NCBI GenBank assembly: GCA_006176705.1
Contig: QRFJ01000368.1
Span: forward strand, 910,001 to 974,000
Length of the DNA stretch: 64,000 nucleotides
Direction of reading: 5' to 3'
Source: Cocos nucifera
Lineage: Eukaryota; Streptophyta; Magnoliopsida; Arecales; Arecaceae
Positions within the stretch are counted from its first letter, which is position 1; each line of letters opens with the position of its first letter. A program made the translations under genes and the position numbers. The notes beneath the pieces are model-generated. The model made no database searches and had not been told where the DNA came from. It saw nothing but the letters and a program-made list of their open reading frames with translations. This document shows positions 21,453 through 33,133 of this stretch, piece after piece.

Positions 21453-23436
21453 TGTTGGTGCAAAATCTGGTCGACACTAGATCGAGCTGAAGTTGAGGAA
21501 GAAGAGGTCGCCGTCGGTGACCTGCAAAATAAAGTTCCATCTGGAGTTGGTGGTGGTGGCTCTGGCAGGATCCTCTGACGATCAAGTCAGCTCTTCTGGC
21601 CAACAAAAATGGAGTGCTTAGGAGAGGATTCAATAGAGTTTTGAGAAGAAGAAGAGAGCTTAGAAAAAATATATCTGGAGGATCCCTTTTATAGATGGAG
21701 CTCGGAGTAGAATGATAGTGACAGCCGTAGCCATTCGATAGCTGGCTGCTCAGAGCCGCGTGAGAGGGGTGCCACATGCAGCAGACTGATAGTGATAGTC
21801 GCAGCCATCCAGTTGCTGGCTGATCGGGGCCACATGAGTGGGGCGCTGTTTGTAGTAGACTGATAGTGATAGTCATAGCCATTCGGTACTGAGCTGCTCG
21901 AGACCATATGGAGGGATGAAGAGCTTTGACGTATGTCAATTTTAGAGGAGCTCGAACTCCTAAAGAAAATACGGCTAGAGGTGATCATCCGGAAGGAATG
22001 CTACTTGAAATCTGGAAGTAATCTGCTGGAGGAATCTGGATGGAGTTTGATTGATGGAGAAGTCCAAAAGAAGTCTGACTAGTGGAGAAGTTCGGCTGAA
22101 GGAGTTTAACTAATGAAGAAATTCGTTTGAAGAAGAAGTCTGAAAGGAGTTTGGCTCCTGGAGGAATTCAGCTGAAGAAGAAGTCCGAAGGAAGTTCAGC
22201 TCCTAGAGGAATCCGACTGAAGAAGAAGTTTGGAGGGAGTTTGGCTCCTGAAGGAATCCGATTGAAGAAGAAGTCTTGGAAGAGTTTGACTCCTGGAGGA
22301 TCTGATTGAAGAAGAAGTCTGAAAGGAGTTGGGCTCCTGGAGGAATACATTTGAAGGAGAAGTCCAGAGGAGTTTGGCTCCTGGAGGAGTTCGACTGAAG
22401 TAGAAATTCGAAGGAAGTTTGACTCCTGGAGGAATTCGATTGAGGAAGAAGTCTGGAAGGAGTTCGGCTCCTGGAGGAATCCATCTGAAGAAGATGTTCG
22501 AAAGAAGTTTGGCTCCTGAAGGAATCCATCTGAAGGAAAAGTTCGAAAGAAGTTTGGCTCCTGGAGGAATTTGACTGAAGGAGAAGTCCGAAGAAAGTTC
22601 GACTTCTGAAGGAATCCGACTGAGGGAGAAGTCTGAAGGAGTTCGGCACTTGGAGGAATCCATCTGAAGGAGAGGTCCAGAAGGAGTTCGGCTCCTAAAG
22701 AAATTCATCTGAAGCAGAAGTTCGAAGGAAGTTTGGCTCTTGGAGGAATCCGACTGAAGGAGAAGTTCGGAGGGAGTTCGGCTCTTAAGAGAAATTCGAT
22801 TGAAGGAGAAGTCTTGGAAGAAGTTTGGCTCTTAGAGAAATTCGATTGAAGGAGAAGTCCAGAAGGAGTTGGGCTCCTAGAGGAATCCGACTGAAGAAGA
22901 AGTCTGAAGGAGTTTGGCTCCTGGAGGAATCCATTCTGAAGGAGAAGTTCGGAGGGAGTTCGGCTCCTGATGGAATCCAACTGAAATAGAAGCCCGTAGG
23001 GAGTTTGGCTCTTGAAGGAATTTGACTGAGAGAGAAGTCTGGAAGGAGTTCGGCTCTTGGAGGAATCCATCTGAAGAAGAGGTTCGAAAGGAGTTCGGCT
23101 CTTAGAGGAATCCATTTGAAGGAGAAGTCTGGAGAAAGTTTGGCTCCTGGAGGAATCCGATTGAAGGAGACATAAGGAAGGAGTTCGGCCACTGGAGGGG
23201 TTCAACCACTGAAGGAGTTCGGCTAGGGCTTGACCGCTGAAGGAGTTTGACTGAGGTTCGATCGTTGGAAAGTTCGACCAACTGAAGAAGTTCGGCTAAG
23301 GTTAGGCCGTTGGAGGAGTTTAGCTGGGGTCCGACTGCTGAAGGAGAATTCTCGATCAAATCTCTTCTGTGATTACCAGTTGCATTAGGCTAAGCATCAG
23401 ACTAGACTTTGGCAAGAGTGGGATTTATCCCCAACA
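21453..23436 (-). repeat. Left (3') LTR of the gag-only gypsy element
   Basis: The LTR runs TGTTGGTGCAAAATC...TTATCCCCAACA. It matches 37919-39890 throughout. It contains a 45-bp tandem array (about 22110-23170) and the TATA-like CTATAAAAGGG on the minus strand at 21684-21694. Confidence 0.9.
22110..23170 (-). repeat. 45-bp tandem array within U3 of the left LTR
   Basis: About 23 units are built on GGAGTTCGGCTCCTGGAGGA plus GAAGAAGAAGTC. The unit is 45 bp, a multiple of three, so the minus strand stays open in long frames of repeating 15-residue blocks (…SRSRTPSGPLLQMDS…). I treat these frames as by-products. The matching array in the other LTR is at 38510-39650. Confidence 0.85.
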
Positions 23437-23455
23437 ATAGTTCCTCCACTCTTGA
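23437..23455 (-). other. Polypurine tract of the gag-only gypsy element
   Basis: Directly inside the left LTR the minus strand reads TCAAGAGTGGAGGAACTAT, a purine-rich run suited to prime plus-strand synthesis. It fixes minus orientation. Confidence 0.6.
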
Positions 23456-23499
23456 GTTTGAAATTCGAAGGAAGTATAAAAAAGACGACTGCTGAAGTC

Positions 23500-25405
23500 C
23501 TCTTCCGGGCTCTACACCGGGGGAGATCTTATCTCCAGACGAGGTTGAAGTTAAAGCTCAAGGGAGATCTTATCTCCAGCCGAGGTTAAAGTTGAAGTCG
23601 GAGGAGATCTTATCTCCAGTCGAGGTTGAAGGAGATCTTATCTCCTGTTGAAGTTGACATTGAAGCTCGGAGGAGATCTTATCTCCAATCGAGGTTGAAG
23701 AAGATCTTATCTCCCATTGAGGTTGTCGTTGAAGCTCGGTGGAGATCTTATCTCCAACCGAGGTTGAAGGAGATCTTATATCCTATTGAATGGTTGGAGC
23801 TCGGAGGAGATCTTATTCTACAGTCGAGGTTGAAGAAGATCTTATCTCCTATCGAGGTTGACGTTGAAGCTCAGAGGAGATCTCATCTTCAGTCGAGATT
23901 GAAGGAGATCTTATCTCCAATTAAAGTTGGGGTAGAAGCTCAGGGAAGATCTTATCTCCAGTCGAGGTTGAAGGAGATCTTATCTCCTGTTGAAGGGTTG
24001 GAGATTTAAGAGTTGGAGCTCGTGGAAGATCTTATCTTCAGTCGAGGTTAAAGTTGAAGCTCAACGGAGATCTTATCTCCAGCCGAGGTTGAAGAAGATC
24101 TTATCTCCTATTGAGGTTGTCGTTGAAGCTCGGTGGAGATCTTATCTTCAGTCGAGGTTTGAAGAAAATCTTCTATTCTCCTGTTGAAGGTTGGAGCTCG
24201 GGAGAGATCTTATCTCCAGATGAGGTTGAAGGAGATCTTATCTCCTGTTGAGGTTAACGTTTGAAGCTTGGGGGAGATCTCATCTCCAGCTGAAGTTGAA
24301 GGAGATCTTATCTCCTGTTGAAGTTGGCATTGAAGCTCGGGGGAGATCTTATTGCCAGTTGAGGTTGAAGAAGATCTTATCTCTTATTGAAAAGTTGGAG
24401 ATTGAAGGGTTGGAGCTCGGGGAGATCTTATCTCCAGCTGAGAATGAAGTTGAAGCTCGGAGGAGATCTTATCTCTAGCCGAGGTTGAAGGAGATCTTAT
24501 CTCTTGTTGAGGTTGATGTTAAAGCTTGGGGGAGATCTTATCTCTAGCTGAGGTTGAAGGAGATCTTATCTCCTACTGAGGTTGATATTGAAGCTTGAGG
24601 GATATCTTATCTCCAGTCGAGGTTGAAGGAGATCTTATCTCCTATTGAAGGATTGGAGATTGAACGATTGGAGCTCGGAGGAGATCTTCTTTTCAATTGA
24701 GGTTGAAGTTGAAGCTCGGGGGAGATCTTATCTCAATCGAGGTTGAAGAAGATCTTATTCTCTTGTTGAGGTTGATGTTGAAGCTCGAAGAGATTTTATC
24801 TCCAGCCGAGTTGAAGGAGATCTTATCTCCTATTGACGTTGACATTGAAGCTTGGGGGAGATCTTATCTCCAATCGACGTTGAAGGAGATCTTATCTTCC
24901 ATTGAGATTATCATTGAAGCTCGGTAGAGATCTTATCTCCAGCCGAGGTTGAAAGAGATCTTATCTCCTATTGAAGGATTGGAGCTCGAGAGAGATCTTA
25001 TCTTCAGTCGAGGTTGAAGCAGATCTTATCTCCTATTGAGATTAACATTGAAGATCGAGGGGATCTCATCTCCAGTCGAGGTTGAAGAAGATCTATATTT
25101 CTATTGAAGTTGGGATTGAAGCTCGGAGGAGATCTTATCTCCAGCCGAGATTAAAGGAGATCTTATCTCCTGTTGAAGGTTGGAGATTGAAGGGTTGGAG
25201 CTCGAAGGAGATCTTATTTTCAGTCGAGGTTGAAGTTGAAGCTCGGAGGAGATCTTATCTCCAGCCGAGGTTAAAGAAGATCTTATCTCCTATTGAGGTT
25301 GTCGTTGAAGCTCGGAAGAGATCTTATCTCTAGCCAAGATTGAAGAAGATCTTATCTCCTTTTGAAGGGTTTGAGCTCGAGGGAGATCTTATCTCCAGCT
25401 GAGGT
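23500..25405. repeat. Hairpin array: GGAGATCTTATCTCC tandem repeats
   Basis: Roughly fifty copies of GGAGATCTTATCTCC occur, each an inverted repeat GGAGAT / ATCTCC with a 3-base loop. They alternate between spacings of about 28 and about 41 bp, giving a higher-order unit near 69 bp (linkers AGTCGAGGTTGAA and TGTTGAAGTTGACATTGAAG). The array lies in the 3' untranslated region of the gag-only element and resumes briefly at 35415-35490 after copia B. Short + strand ORFs in it are by-products. Confidence 0.9.
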
Positions 25406-25410
25406 TGAAG

Positions 25411-27692
25411 TGAAGAAAAATCCTGATTTCTCGGATCAGGTTCATTCAGATCTAATCGGATCAAGAGATATATTTCAAAATTTTTTCTGTTTGATCCTAA
25501 TTAGATTTGAGATATTTTAGATTTGATTCTTATTATTTTAATAATTAAAATAAATTTAGATAAATTAAATCAAATTTAATTTATCTTGAAGTGGGTAATC
25601 CTATTATCCGATGATGATCCTGTGAGCAGCAGAAGGTTCTGGATCTAGCCACGCAAGTGCCTGGCCTCTATCGGTATCCACTCAAGCTAGATCTGGAGAT
25701 CCTCTTCTTCTCTATCACATCTCCAAAAATCAGATCTGGATCTGATCTGGAGGATCTTCAAAACACCTTTCGAAGATCAGCAGTCATCCTTTGCAGCAGC
25801 GCAGCCTTCTAGCTTTCAGTCGCCTTTCTCTCGTCTGGATTGCACCAACCAAGAATCCAAACCTCTTTGGATGTGGAGAGGAGAGGAAGAAGGTGCTTTG
25901 GCATGGAGGAAAAGAGGAGAAGTAGCCTTGGGGCATGGAGAATTGTGATTTCCAATCTTAATTTGAGTTGGGCGCAGGGTCTTATTTATAGACTATTTGT
26001 GATCCAACTCCTCTTCTTCCCAACCAATCACAACCCTTTGTGAAATCAGATCTAAATCTGATTGGTGGAAATAGAGTCTCCTGGATTCCTCCTTAGATGG
26101 TGCCTAAGATCAGTCAAAGTTGGTTCTTAGGAGAACTCTAATCTGGAAATCCAAAAAGGAGATGGAGTCCTTGTCCAATAGGGACTCCTGGGCGCCTCCA
26201 ACTTGGGCACACGCCAAGGGTGGCGTGCGCCCTCCTCCTTGCCAGGTTCTGGCAGGGGGACAGGCCCCCACCAGCTCTCCAATAGGTGCGTGACATGTGG
26301 ACAAAAGTCAAAGTGTCAATGGTCAATGTTTGACCAGTCAAAGGTCAACTTTTGACCAAAGTCAAAGGACGAGAAATGGTAGGTGACCAAAAATGGCAGG
26401 TAATATCTTACAAAATAAGACAACCTTTTTTGACTTGGACAAGCTCCAGTCAGACAAAGTGAAGGCCTCTAAATGAGCACAAACTCCTTTGGCTCAGTCA
26501 GGACAACTATTTATGATAGTAAAAGAAGAACGTTAGGTTCAATCGAGTGCTAGCACGATTTTCTTGAACCTAATTGAATCTCATTCAGATCAATTGAACT
26601 GGATCAGTTCAATTGATGATCACCAGATTCAAACCCTTGTTTGTGTGACCCAGTTAGGTTCAGTTCTGTATGGTAATGGGATATGTCATGATCTCTATCA
26701 TCGACATCATCGAAACTCCTTTCGATGGATCAGAACTCTTCTGATTCGAACAGCTAGAATGATCGATCATCTAAATCATTCTAATTGCTCCCAAAATCCA
26801 CCAGTGACACCTAGCAGTATATGGTGGCAACCCATCAGAGCTGAATGCGAACCTCTTGGTGCAGCTACCTGTGTGATTAAGTTCTTCTATCTTGAGCCCC
26901 GATCAGATTAGGGTTAAGGTGAACTCGTCAAACCCTAGTCTCTGTCATATGATGTAATCATTCGATTCAAGTCCAATGTGAAAATCTAAATAGAAACTCT
27001 TTCTATTATTTCACTCTGCCATGGCCATGGACTTCTGGACTTGATTCTCATGATCATCATAGGGCTGCTCCTCTACCACCGAGGTAGATAGATTCCATCT
27101 TGATGCAATCCAGTTCCTACAATGAACATGCTATAGCCAACATACACCTCAGGGTTCCATATGGCTAGGAGATCGAGTAATGGTGTAGTCAAACTATAAC
27201 ACCCTCAAGGTGAACTGTCGATGCATCTCAGGTCAAAGAACCAGACACACACTACTGCAGCATCGAGTCAGTCATTGACGAGAAGGTAGACTTCCTAATG
27301 ACTACTCGAGGTGGTCACGCTCAGTGCCCTCATTCTCTAACGAGTATCCTGTACTCTCGCTCCGGTGTCTCCACACCGTAGACTCAAGACTCATCTACTA
27401 AAGAGAAGCGATTGTACACCAACCTTCCAGATCAATCACCATCCTCATGATGATTCTATGGTCGGAAGCATTTTTATGAGTTAATAATGATTATTCATAT
27501 CTTAAATTTTCAACTCTTGAAAATATGAATTATCATTACCATTAACTCAAAGGATGTATCACAGACACTAAATACACATATGTGATAGAAAATAACCCAT
27601 TTTATTGATATTAGTCAAAATTATAATTTTGCCCCTAGAAGTGTATTACAAGTGTCAGCCAATTCTGGCTTCTAGGGCACATATATCTAACA
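25411..27692 (-). repeat. Left (3') LTR of copia element B
   Basis: This 2282-bp LTR has TGAAGAAAAATCC at its left edge and ATATATCTAACA at its right edge. It aligns end to end with 33134-35414, with scattered substitutions and small indels. On the minus strand a TATA-like TATAAATAAG occurs at 25981-25990. Confidence 0.92.
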
Positions 27693-27709
27693 ATCTCCCA
27701 CTTGTCCTA
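27693..27709 (-). other. Polypurine tract of copia element B
   Basis: Immediately inside the left LTR the minus strand reads AGGACAAGTGGGAGATT, the classic plant copia polypurine tract. Confidence 0.8.
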
Positions 27710-28392
27710 AAGCCAATTGGCTACAAGTCTAAGTCCCATCTTCTCAAGGTGGGCTTCGATCTTCTGCTGGCCCAACGGCTTTGTAAGTGGGTCTGCCACA
27801 TTATCTGTGGAGTTGACTCTCTTGACCTCGACGTAACCCTTCTCGAGGTAATCACGGATGAGGTGGTATCGCCGCTCAATGTGCTTGGATTTCTGGTGAG
27901 ACCTCGGCTCCTTAGCAAGGGCTATGGCGCCATTGTTGTCGCAGTATAGAGGAATGGCATCTGATGGCATTACTCCATTTCTGCAGCAAACTTCTTATAC
28001 CAGAATGCTTCCTTCGCAGCCTCTGATGCAGCGATATATTCTGCTTCCATGGTGGAATCTGCTATCACCGTTTGCTTGAAACTCTTCCAGCTGACAGCAC
28101 CACCATTGCACACAAACAGACTCCCAGATGTCGACTTTCGATCATCTATATCGGACATGAAATCCGAGTCTGTGTATCCCTGGACTTGGAGTTCTCCATT
28201 ACCAAAGACCAACATCATATCCTTAGTTCTTCTTAAGTACTTAAGGATACATTTCACAGAAGTCCAGTGTTCTTCACCTGGATTTGACTGATATCTGCTT
28301 GTGACACTCACAGCATGGGCTATATCAGGTCGTGTACATAGCATGGCATACATGAGGCTCCCTATTGCAGAAGCATAAGGGATCTTGCTCAT
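27707..28392 (-). pseudogene. Copia B RNase H domain
   Basis: Two frames cover the C-terminal end of pol. 27970-28392 opens with IPYASAIGSLMYAMLCTRPD and contains the RNase H signatures GYTDSDF and STMEAEYIAASEA. 27707-27970 continues in another frame with IPLYCDNNGAIALAKEP, SKHIERRYHLIRD and VADPLTKPL, the usual end of copia polyproteins. The catalytic-type acidic residues are present. The break at about 27970 is a single frameshift. The domain would remove the RNA template during reverse transcription. Confidence 0.88.
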
Positions 28393-28397
28393 GCATT

Positions 28398-29429
28398 CTA
28401 TTTCCTCAGGTGTGTGCTAGGGCACATCTTCTTGGAAAGATGAATACCATGTCTGAAGGGTATTAATCCCCTCTTAGAGTTTTCCATACTAAACCTCTTT
28501 AGTACTTTCTCTATGTACATCTTCTGTGAAAGTCCTAGCATCCTATTCGGTCTATCCCTATAGACCTTAATTCCTAGAATAAAGGATGCTTCACCTAGGT
28601 CTTTCATGGAGAATTCCTTGGACAACCATATTTTGACTGTCGTCAACATGGGAATATCATTCCCAATAAGGAGGATGTCATCCACGTACAATACGAGGAA
28701 GACAACAGCGCTCCCACTGATCCTTTTTGAAGACACATGGTTCCTCTTCATTTTTGATGAAACCAAATATTTTGATCACATCATTGAAACGAGTGTTCCA
28801 GCTCCGAGATGCTTGCTTAAGTCCATATATGGACCTTTGCAGCTTGCAAACCTTGTGATCAGTATCACTGGATGTGAAACCTAGCGGCTGTTCCATATAG
28901 ATATCTTCCTCAAGATATCCATTCAAGAATGCCATTTTCACGTCCATTTGCCATATTTCATAATCGAAATAGGCTGCAACGGCAAGCAATGTGCGGATGG
29001 ATTTTAGCATAGCCACTGAAAAAAAGGTATCCTGATAGTCAATGCCTTCGTTGACTATAACCTTTTGCCACTAGTCTAGCCTTGAATGTCTCCACATTCC
29101 CATCTGCACCAATCTTTCTCTTGAAGATCCATTTACACCCAATAGGTACTATACCTTCTGGTGGATCTACCAAGGTCCAGACTTGGTTTGAGTGCATCGA
29201 GTCAATTTCTGACTGCATTGCCTCTAGCCATTTCTCAGGAGTCGATATCTGATATCGCCTCATTGTAGGTTTTGGGATCATCACCATGAGCACCATTACC
29301 TACGAGGAACATTTTCTCTACTTCCTCTGAAATAATACCTAAGTATCTTTCAGGGGGATGGAAAACTCTTTCCGATCTACGAGGTGGAGGAGGTAGTGTT
29401 CTTATTGGCTCAACCTGATTTGGTTCCAA
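28398..29429 (-). pseudogene. Copia B reverse transcriptase, frameshifted
   Basis: Three overlapping minus-strand pieces make up the domain. 29039-29296 contains WLEAMQSEIDSMHSNQVWTL and CKWIFKRKIGADG. 28678-29016 contains WQMDVKMAFLNGYLEEDIYM and SIYGLKQASRSWN. 28398-28766 contains the catalytic LYVDDILLIGND, WLSKEFSMKDLGEA and the palm region. The YVDD motif is intact. Frameshifts at about 29030 and about 28700-28760 break the frame. The linker at 29235-29429 (PPPPRRSERVFHPPERYLG) separates it from integrase. The enzyme would copy the element's RNA in cytoplasmic particles. Confidence 0.9.
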
Positions 29430-30360
29430 TTGGTCCTTAGCTCGTTGTACTTGTGAGACTTTCTCATCAAGCTTAATCTGCTTTCCAATGCCGCTATCTT
29501 GAATAAACTATTTTTCAAGAAAGATGGCATGTCGACTCACAATCACATTGTGGTCTTCTGGAATGTAGAAATAGTATCCTAATGACTCTTTAGGATATCC
29601 TATGAATCGAGCTCTAAAGGACCTAAACTCTAACTTGTCCGCTTGTTGTCTTTTGACATGAGCCGGACAACCCCAAATTCTGAGATGACTCAGACTTGGT
29701 TTCTTACCATGCCATATCTCATACGGTGTGGTAGGAACGGTTTTAGAGGGAAAACCCTATTCAGTAGATAAATTGAAGTTAACAATGAATGTCCCCAAAG
29801 AAAATCAGGAAGGTCTGTGAAGCTCATCATGGATCGGAACCATATCCAATAGAGTCCGATTTCTCCATTCTGAAACCCCGTTGAGTTGAGGTGTTCCTGG
29901 TGGAGTCCATTGAGAGACTATGCCATTTTTCCTTGAGATAGTCTAAAAATTTTTGGCTAAGGTATTCACCTCCTCGATCTGATCGAAGAACCTTAATGGG
30001 TTTTTCAGTTTATTTTTCTACTTCATGTCTGAATTCTTTGAACTTTTCAAAAGCTTCAGACTTGTGTCTCATAAGATACACATACCCATACCTAGATAGA
30101 TCATCGGTAAAGATAATGAAGTAGACAAAATTGCCTCTAGCCGGCACATCAAATGGGCCGCACACATCAGTATGTACTAGGGCAAGGAGATCTGTGGCCC
30201 TTTCCCCATGTCCAACAAAAGGGAGTTTAGTCATTTTGCCTTGAAGACAAGATTCACAAGTTGGATATGACTCGAAAGTCAATGGACTCAATAGCCCATT
30301 TTTCTCCAATTTGTTGATCCTATCTTCTGCTATATGACCTAATCTTAGGTGCCATAGATA
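29430..30360 (-). pseudogene. Copia B GAG-pre-integrase and integrase
   Basis: The open piece 30010-30309 shows the zinc-type CESCLQGKMTKLPF of the pre-integrase domain and then the integrase core start LVHTDVCGPF and FTDDLSRYGYVYLM. The remaining integrase (29430-30000) is readable only in several frames, with words such as GYPKES and NLRIWGCPAHVK-like order on the minus strand. The first catalytic Asp (HTDVCGP) is preserved. The enzyme would insert the cDNA. It is inactive as it stands. Confidence 0.8.
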
Positions 30361-30439
30361 TCTATCATTTGGACTATCCCTAGGTCATTTGGCATTCACA
30401 TTTTGCTCGAATAACGAGCATACCTCCAGAAGGACTTTC

Positions 30440-31257
30440 CTTCTTATTCTTTAGGATGGCTAGGTAAGTAGGACAGTTCCACTTTCAATGGCCATCGCTG
30501 TTGTAATGAAAATACTTTTCTTTGATATCGGCCTTCTTCTTTGGTTCTGCCTTCTTCTTCTTTGTTCCTTCCACCTTCTGCTTTTTCACAGACTTCTTTT
30601 TCTTTCCATAAGACTTTCTTTTGGAAGAAGTCCATTCCATAGCAAGAACTGAGCCTTTAGAACCTTTCATAGAAAGCTCAGCGGTGACCAGCATATTCAT
30701 TAATTCGGCCAAGGAATTTTGAAGTTTATGCATGTGGTAATTCATGATGAATTGCCCATATGCATCAGTCAAGGATTGCAGAATAATATCATTCTGCAGA
30801 TCCAAGTCTAACTTCACACCGAGCTTCTCAAGCTCTTCCATGTCCTTGATCATCATCAGACAGTGATCTTGGACTGACTGCCCATCATGCATCTTAGCCT
30901 TAAAAAGTCATTTCGTGACTTGATACTTGGCTGCGCGACTCTGTTCACCAAACATCTCCTACAGGTGAGCCAACATTTGGCGAGCAGTCCCGATATCTTC
31001 ATGTTGGCGCTGGAGCTCATCAGACATCGAGCCCAACATGTAATATCTGGCCTTATTATCTTCGTCTATCCATTTTTTAGAGATGCTCTCTGTTCAGTGG
31101 ATGGACGGGCTGGTAAGGTGGGAGGGTCCTGGTCCAATACATGGGTTAACTTCTCGAAACCCAAAATAATTTTGTAGTTCCTGAGCCAATCTTTATAATT
31201 GGGTCCGGTCAGTCTATGTGTGTCCAGGATACGTGCTAATGGGTTGGACGCAGACAT
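30440..31257 (-). pseudogene. Copia B gag
   Basis: The start is the ATG at 31257 on the minus strand (MSASNPLARILDTHRLTGPN), typical of this copia group. The UBN2-like core spans 30485-30892 (DHCLMMIKDMEELEKLG, LQSLTDAYGQFIMNYHMHKL). A lysine-rich stretch (30540-30620) leads into a CCHC knuckle whose first Cys is replaced by Tyr (KYFHYNSDGH). A frameshift near 30900-31066 splits the N- and C-terminal parts. Gag would form the particle shell. Confidence 0.85.
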
Positions 31258-33118
31258 TTTTCTATAGAGAGTCAAAGATTCTAGTTAGATACTATAATTA
31301 TGACTTACCAATTTATTTAGAAATTTTATTTTTAAACAAATTAGCTCCCACTATTTTCTCGGATCCCTACACTCCCTCTGTAGAGATGCAAAAATCTTCC
31401 ATGATTAATGATTTCTAGTGGGTGGTGCGGTCTCACCAACTGACTCATCACCTCACCTAACAGTTATTGGTGATGGGTTAGCCAATGAGTGAACAACTCT
31501 TGTTCAATGATTCTCTAATCATGGTGCACCCAAACTTGGTCTCTAATTCATGAATCTCACCGTATCCGAAATATTGATCCACTCCTTAGTTAAGTCAGAC
31601 CCACCATTTGCACAGACTGGATTCCTAATTGAGTCTCTCACCGTATCCGAAATATTGAGCCCAACTCATCCTCCAGCCCATAGCATCCAATGCCTAATAG
31701 ACATGGTTGCATCTTTCCCGGTGCAACTGAGCCACTGTATCCAGTCGAGAACAATCAACCCCGAGAAGGGCCCGCACATCTACAATGGTGGAAGACCTCA
31801 GACTTAATCTTTTCTTAGGGAGAATTGATTCAGGTCTCATTAAACTAGACTTGTCATAGTCATAACAATTATGACTAACCTAGTGGCATGGGTTAGCTCG
31901 GATTATTGACCACCTCAGATCAGAACTGTGTCAACAGATATGGCCAGGTAAGTGAGATCCGGTGGAAGGGAATATGCCATTAACTCGTACAAGAATGCAT
32001 TCAGGTCGAGTAGCTTCCAATTAAAAATCAGTCGGTCGTATGTGCCAAACTTACCTTAGACACCAAATTGTTGAGTCCAGAACCAATTGGGTTAGCCTAC
32101 AATCCAGACTCTAACCTCTGAGCCTAATTAGGTCTTGCTTGATCGTGACTCGATCTTGACCCAGACTTAATCCTATTAGGCTGGTCAATTTAAGCATTGT
32201 TGATCCCATCTAACCAACTCTTGATTCGGTTTGATCAACCGCTTAGACCTAATTGAGCTACCCAAGCCCGAACCCAGTATTATGAATATGTCTTAGATCT
32301 AAAATTCTCAATTTTAGATCCTAATTAATATTTCCATAATCTTAATTCTTTAATTAAGTAGGGTTCATAAATAAAATATGCACAATAAATCCTAGGGTTT
32401 CAGGATCTAGGGTTTTGCAGAAAGTAAGTTTTGGATTTCTGATTAAGGACGAACGCGCAGCACCCCTACACATCATAAGAACACCCCATCGGATGGAAGG
32501 AGAGGGCCTTTAAACCCTTCTTCATTCTTATGATCGGACGGCCAAGAGGAACGCCTTAATCAGGAACATGCAATACTACAAAACAGTTTTAGATCTATAT
32601 CATATATCTCATATACAAATTAGATCTAATCATGGCATATTTTGCATACATCTCATGTATCGAATCATGCATATTTTTAGATCTAAATTATCTCATAATA
32701 ATCTAAAAAATTAGATTTAAATTGATCTTAATCAAAATAAATTCTAATCTAGACAACTATGTAGAACTATTCTACAACTAGTCTAGACATGCATCAATCA
32801 TATCTCATATGATGTTTAAAATTAAATAATTTTTATTTACTATTTTTTAGATGTTATTATAATAATTATAATATCAAAAAATAGTAAATAAATAGATCTA
32901 AAATATGATTTAATCAAATTAAATTAAAACATGCAAGACTATTCTATAGAACTATTCTATTTTAGAACTAGTCATGCATATTTTCTAATCTTAGATCCAA
33001 ATCATTTAATTTTAATTTTTTCTGATTTTAGATCTGATCACATCTCATGTGACATCTAAAATTACTTATTTTTTAATTAAAATAAATTTAAAATTAGATC
33101 TAAATACTTTAGAACCTT
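31258..33118 (-). other. Copia B long 5' leader, no gene
   Basis: About 1.86 kb lies between the primer site and gag with no conserved frame. It contains two copies of a CTCACCGTATCCGAAATATTGA word (about 31558 and 31636). Long untranslated leaders of this size are known from the BARE/Angela lineage. Confidence 0.6.
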
Positions 33119-33131
33119 GGCTCTGATACCA
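33119..33131 (-). other. Primer-binding site of copia element B
   Basis: The minus strand reads TGGTATCAGAGCC, an exact initiator-Met-tRNA complement, two bases from the right LTR. Confidence 0.92.
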
Positions 33132-33133
33132 GT

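Noticed and set aside
22127..23359. Long repetitive frames in the LTR (up to 170 codons)
   Set aside because: They follow from the 45-bp period being a multiple of three. They recur in the other LTR and show no known domain.
23500..25405. Possible CRISPR array
   Set aside because: The repeats are regular, but the linkers are themselves repeated, the context is a plant retrotransposon, and no cas genes exist.
26564..26911. 115-codon frame also present at 34366-34635
   Set aside because: It lies within both copia B LTRs and is a repeated non-coding frame with a break in the second copy.
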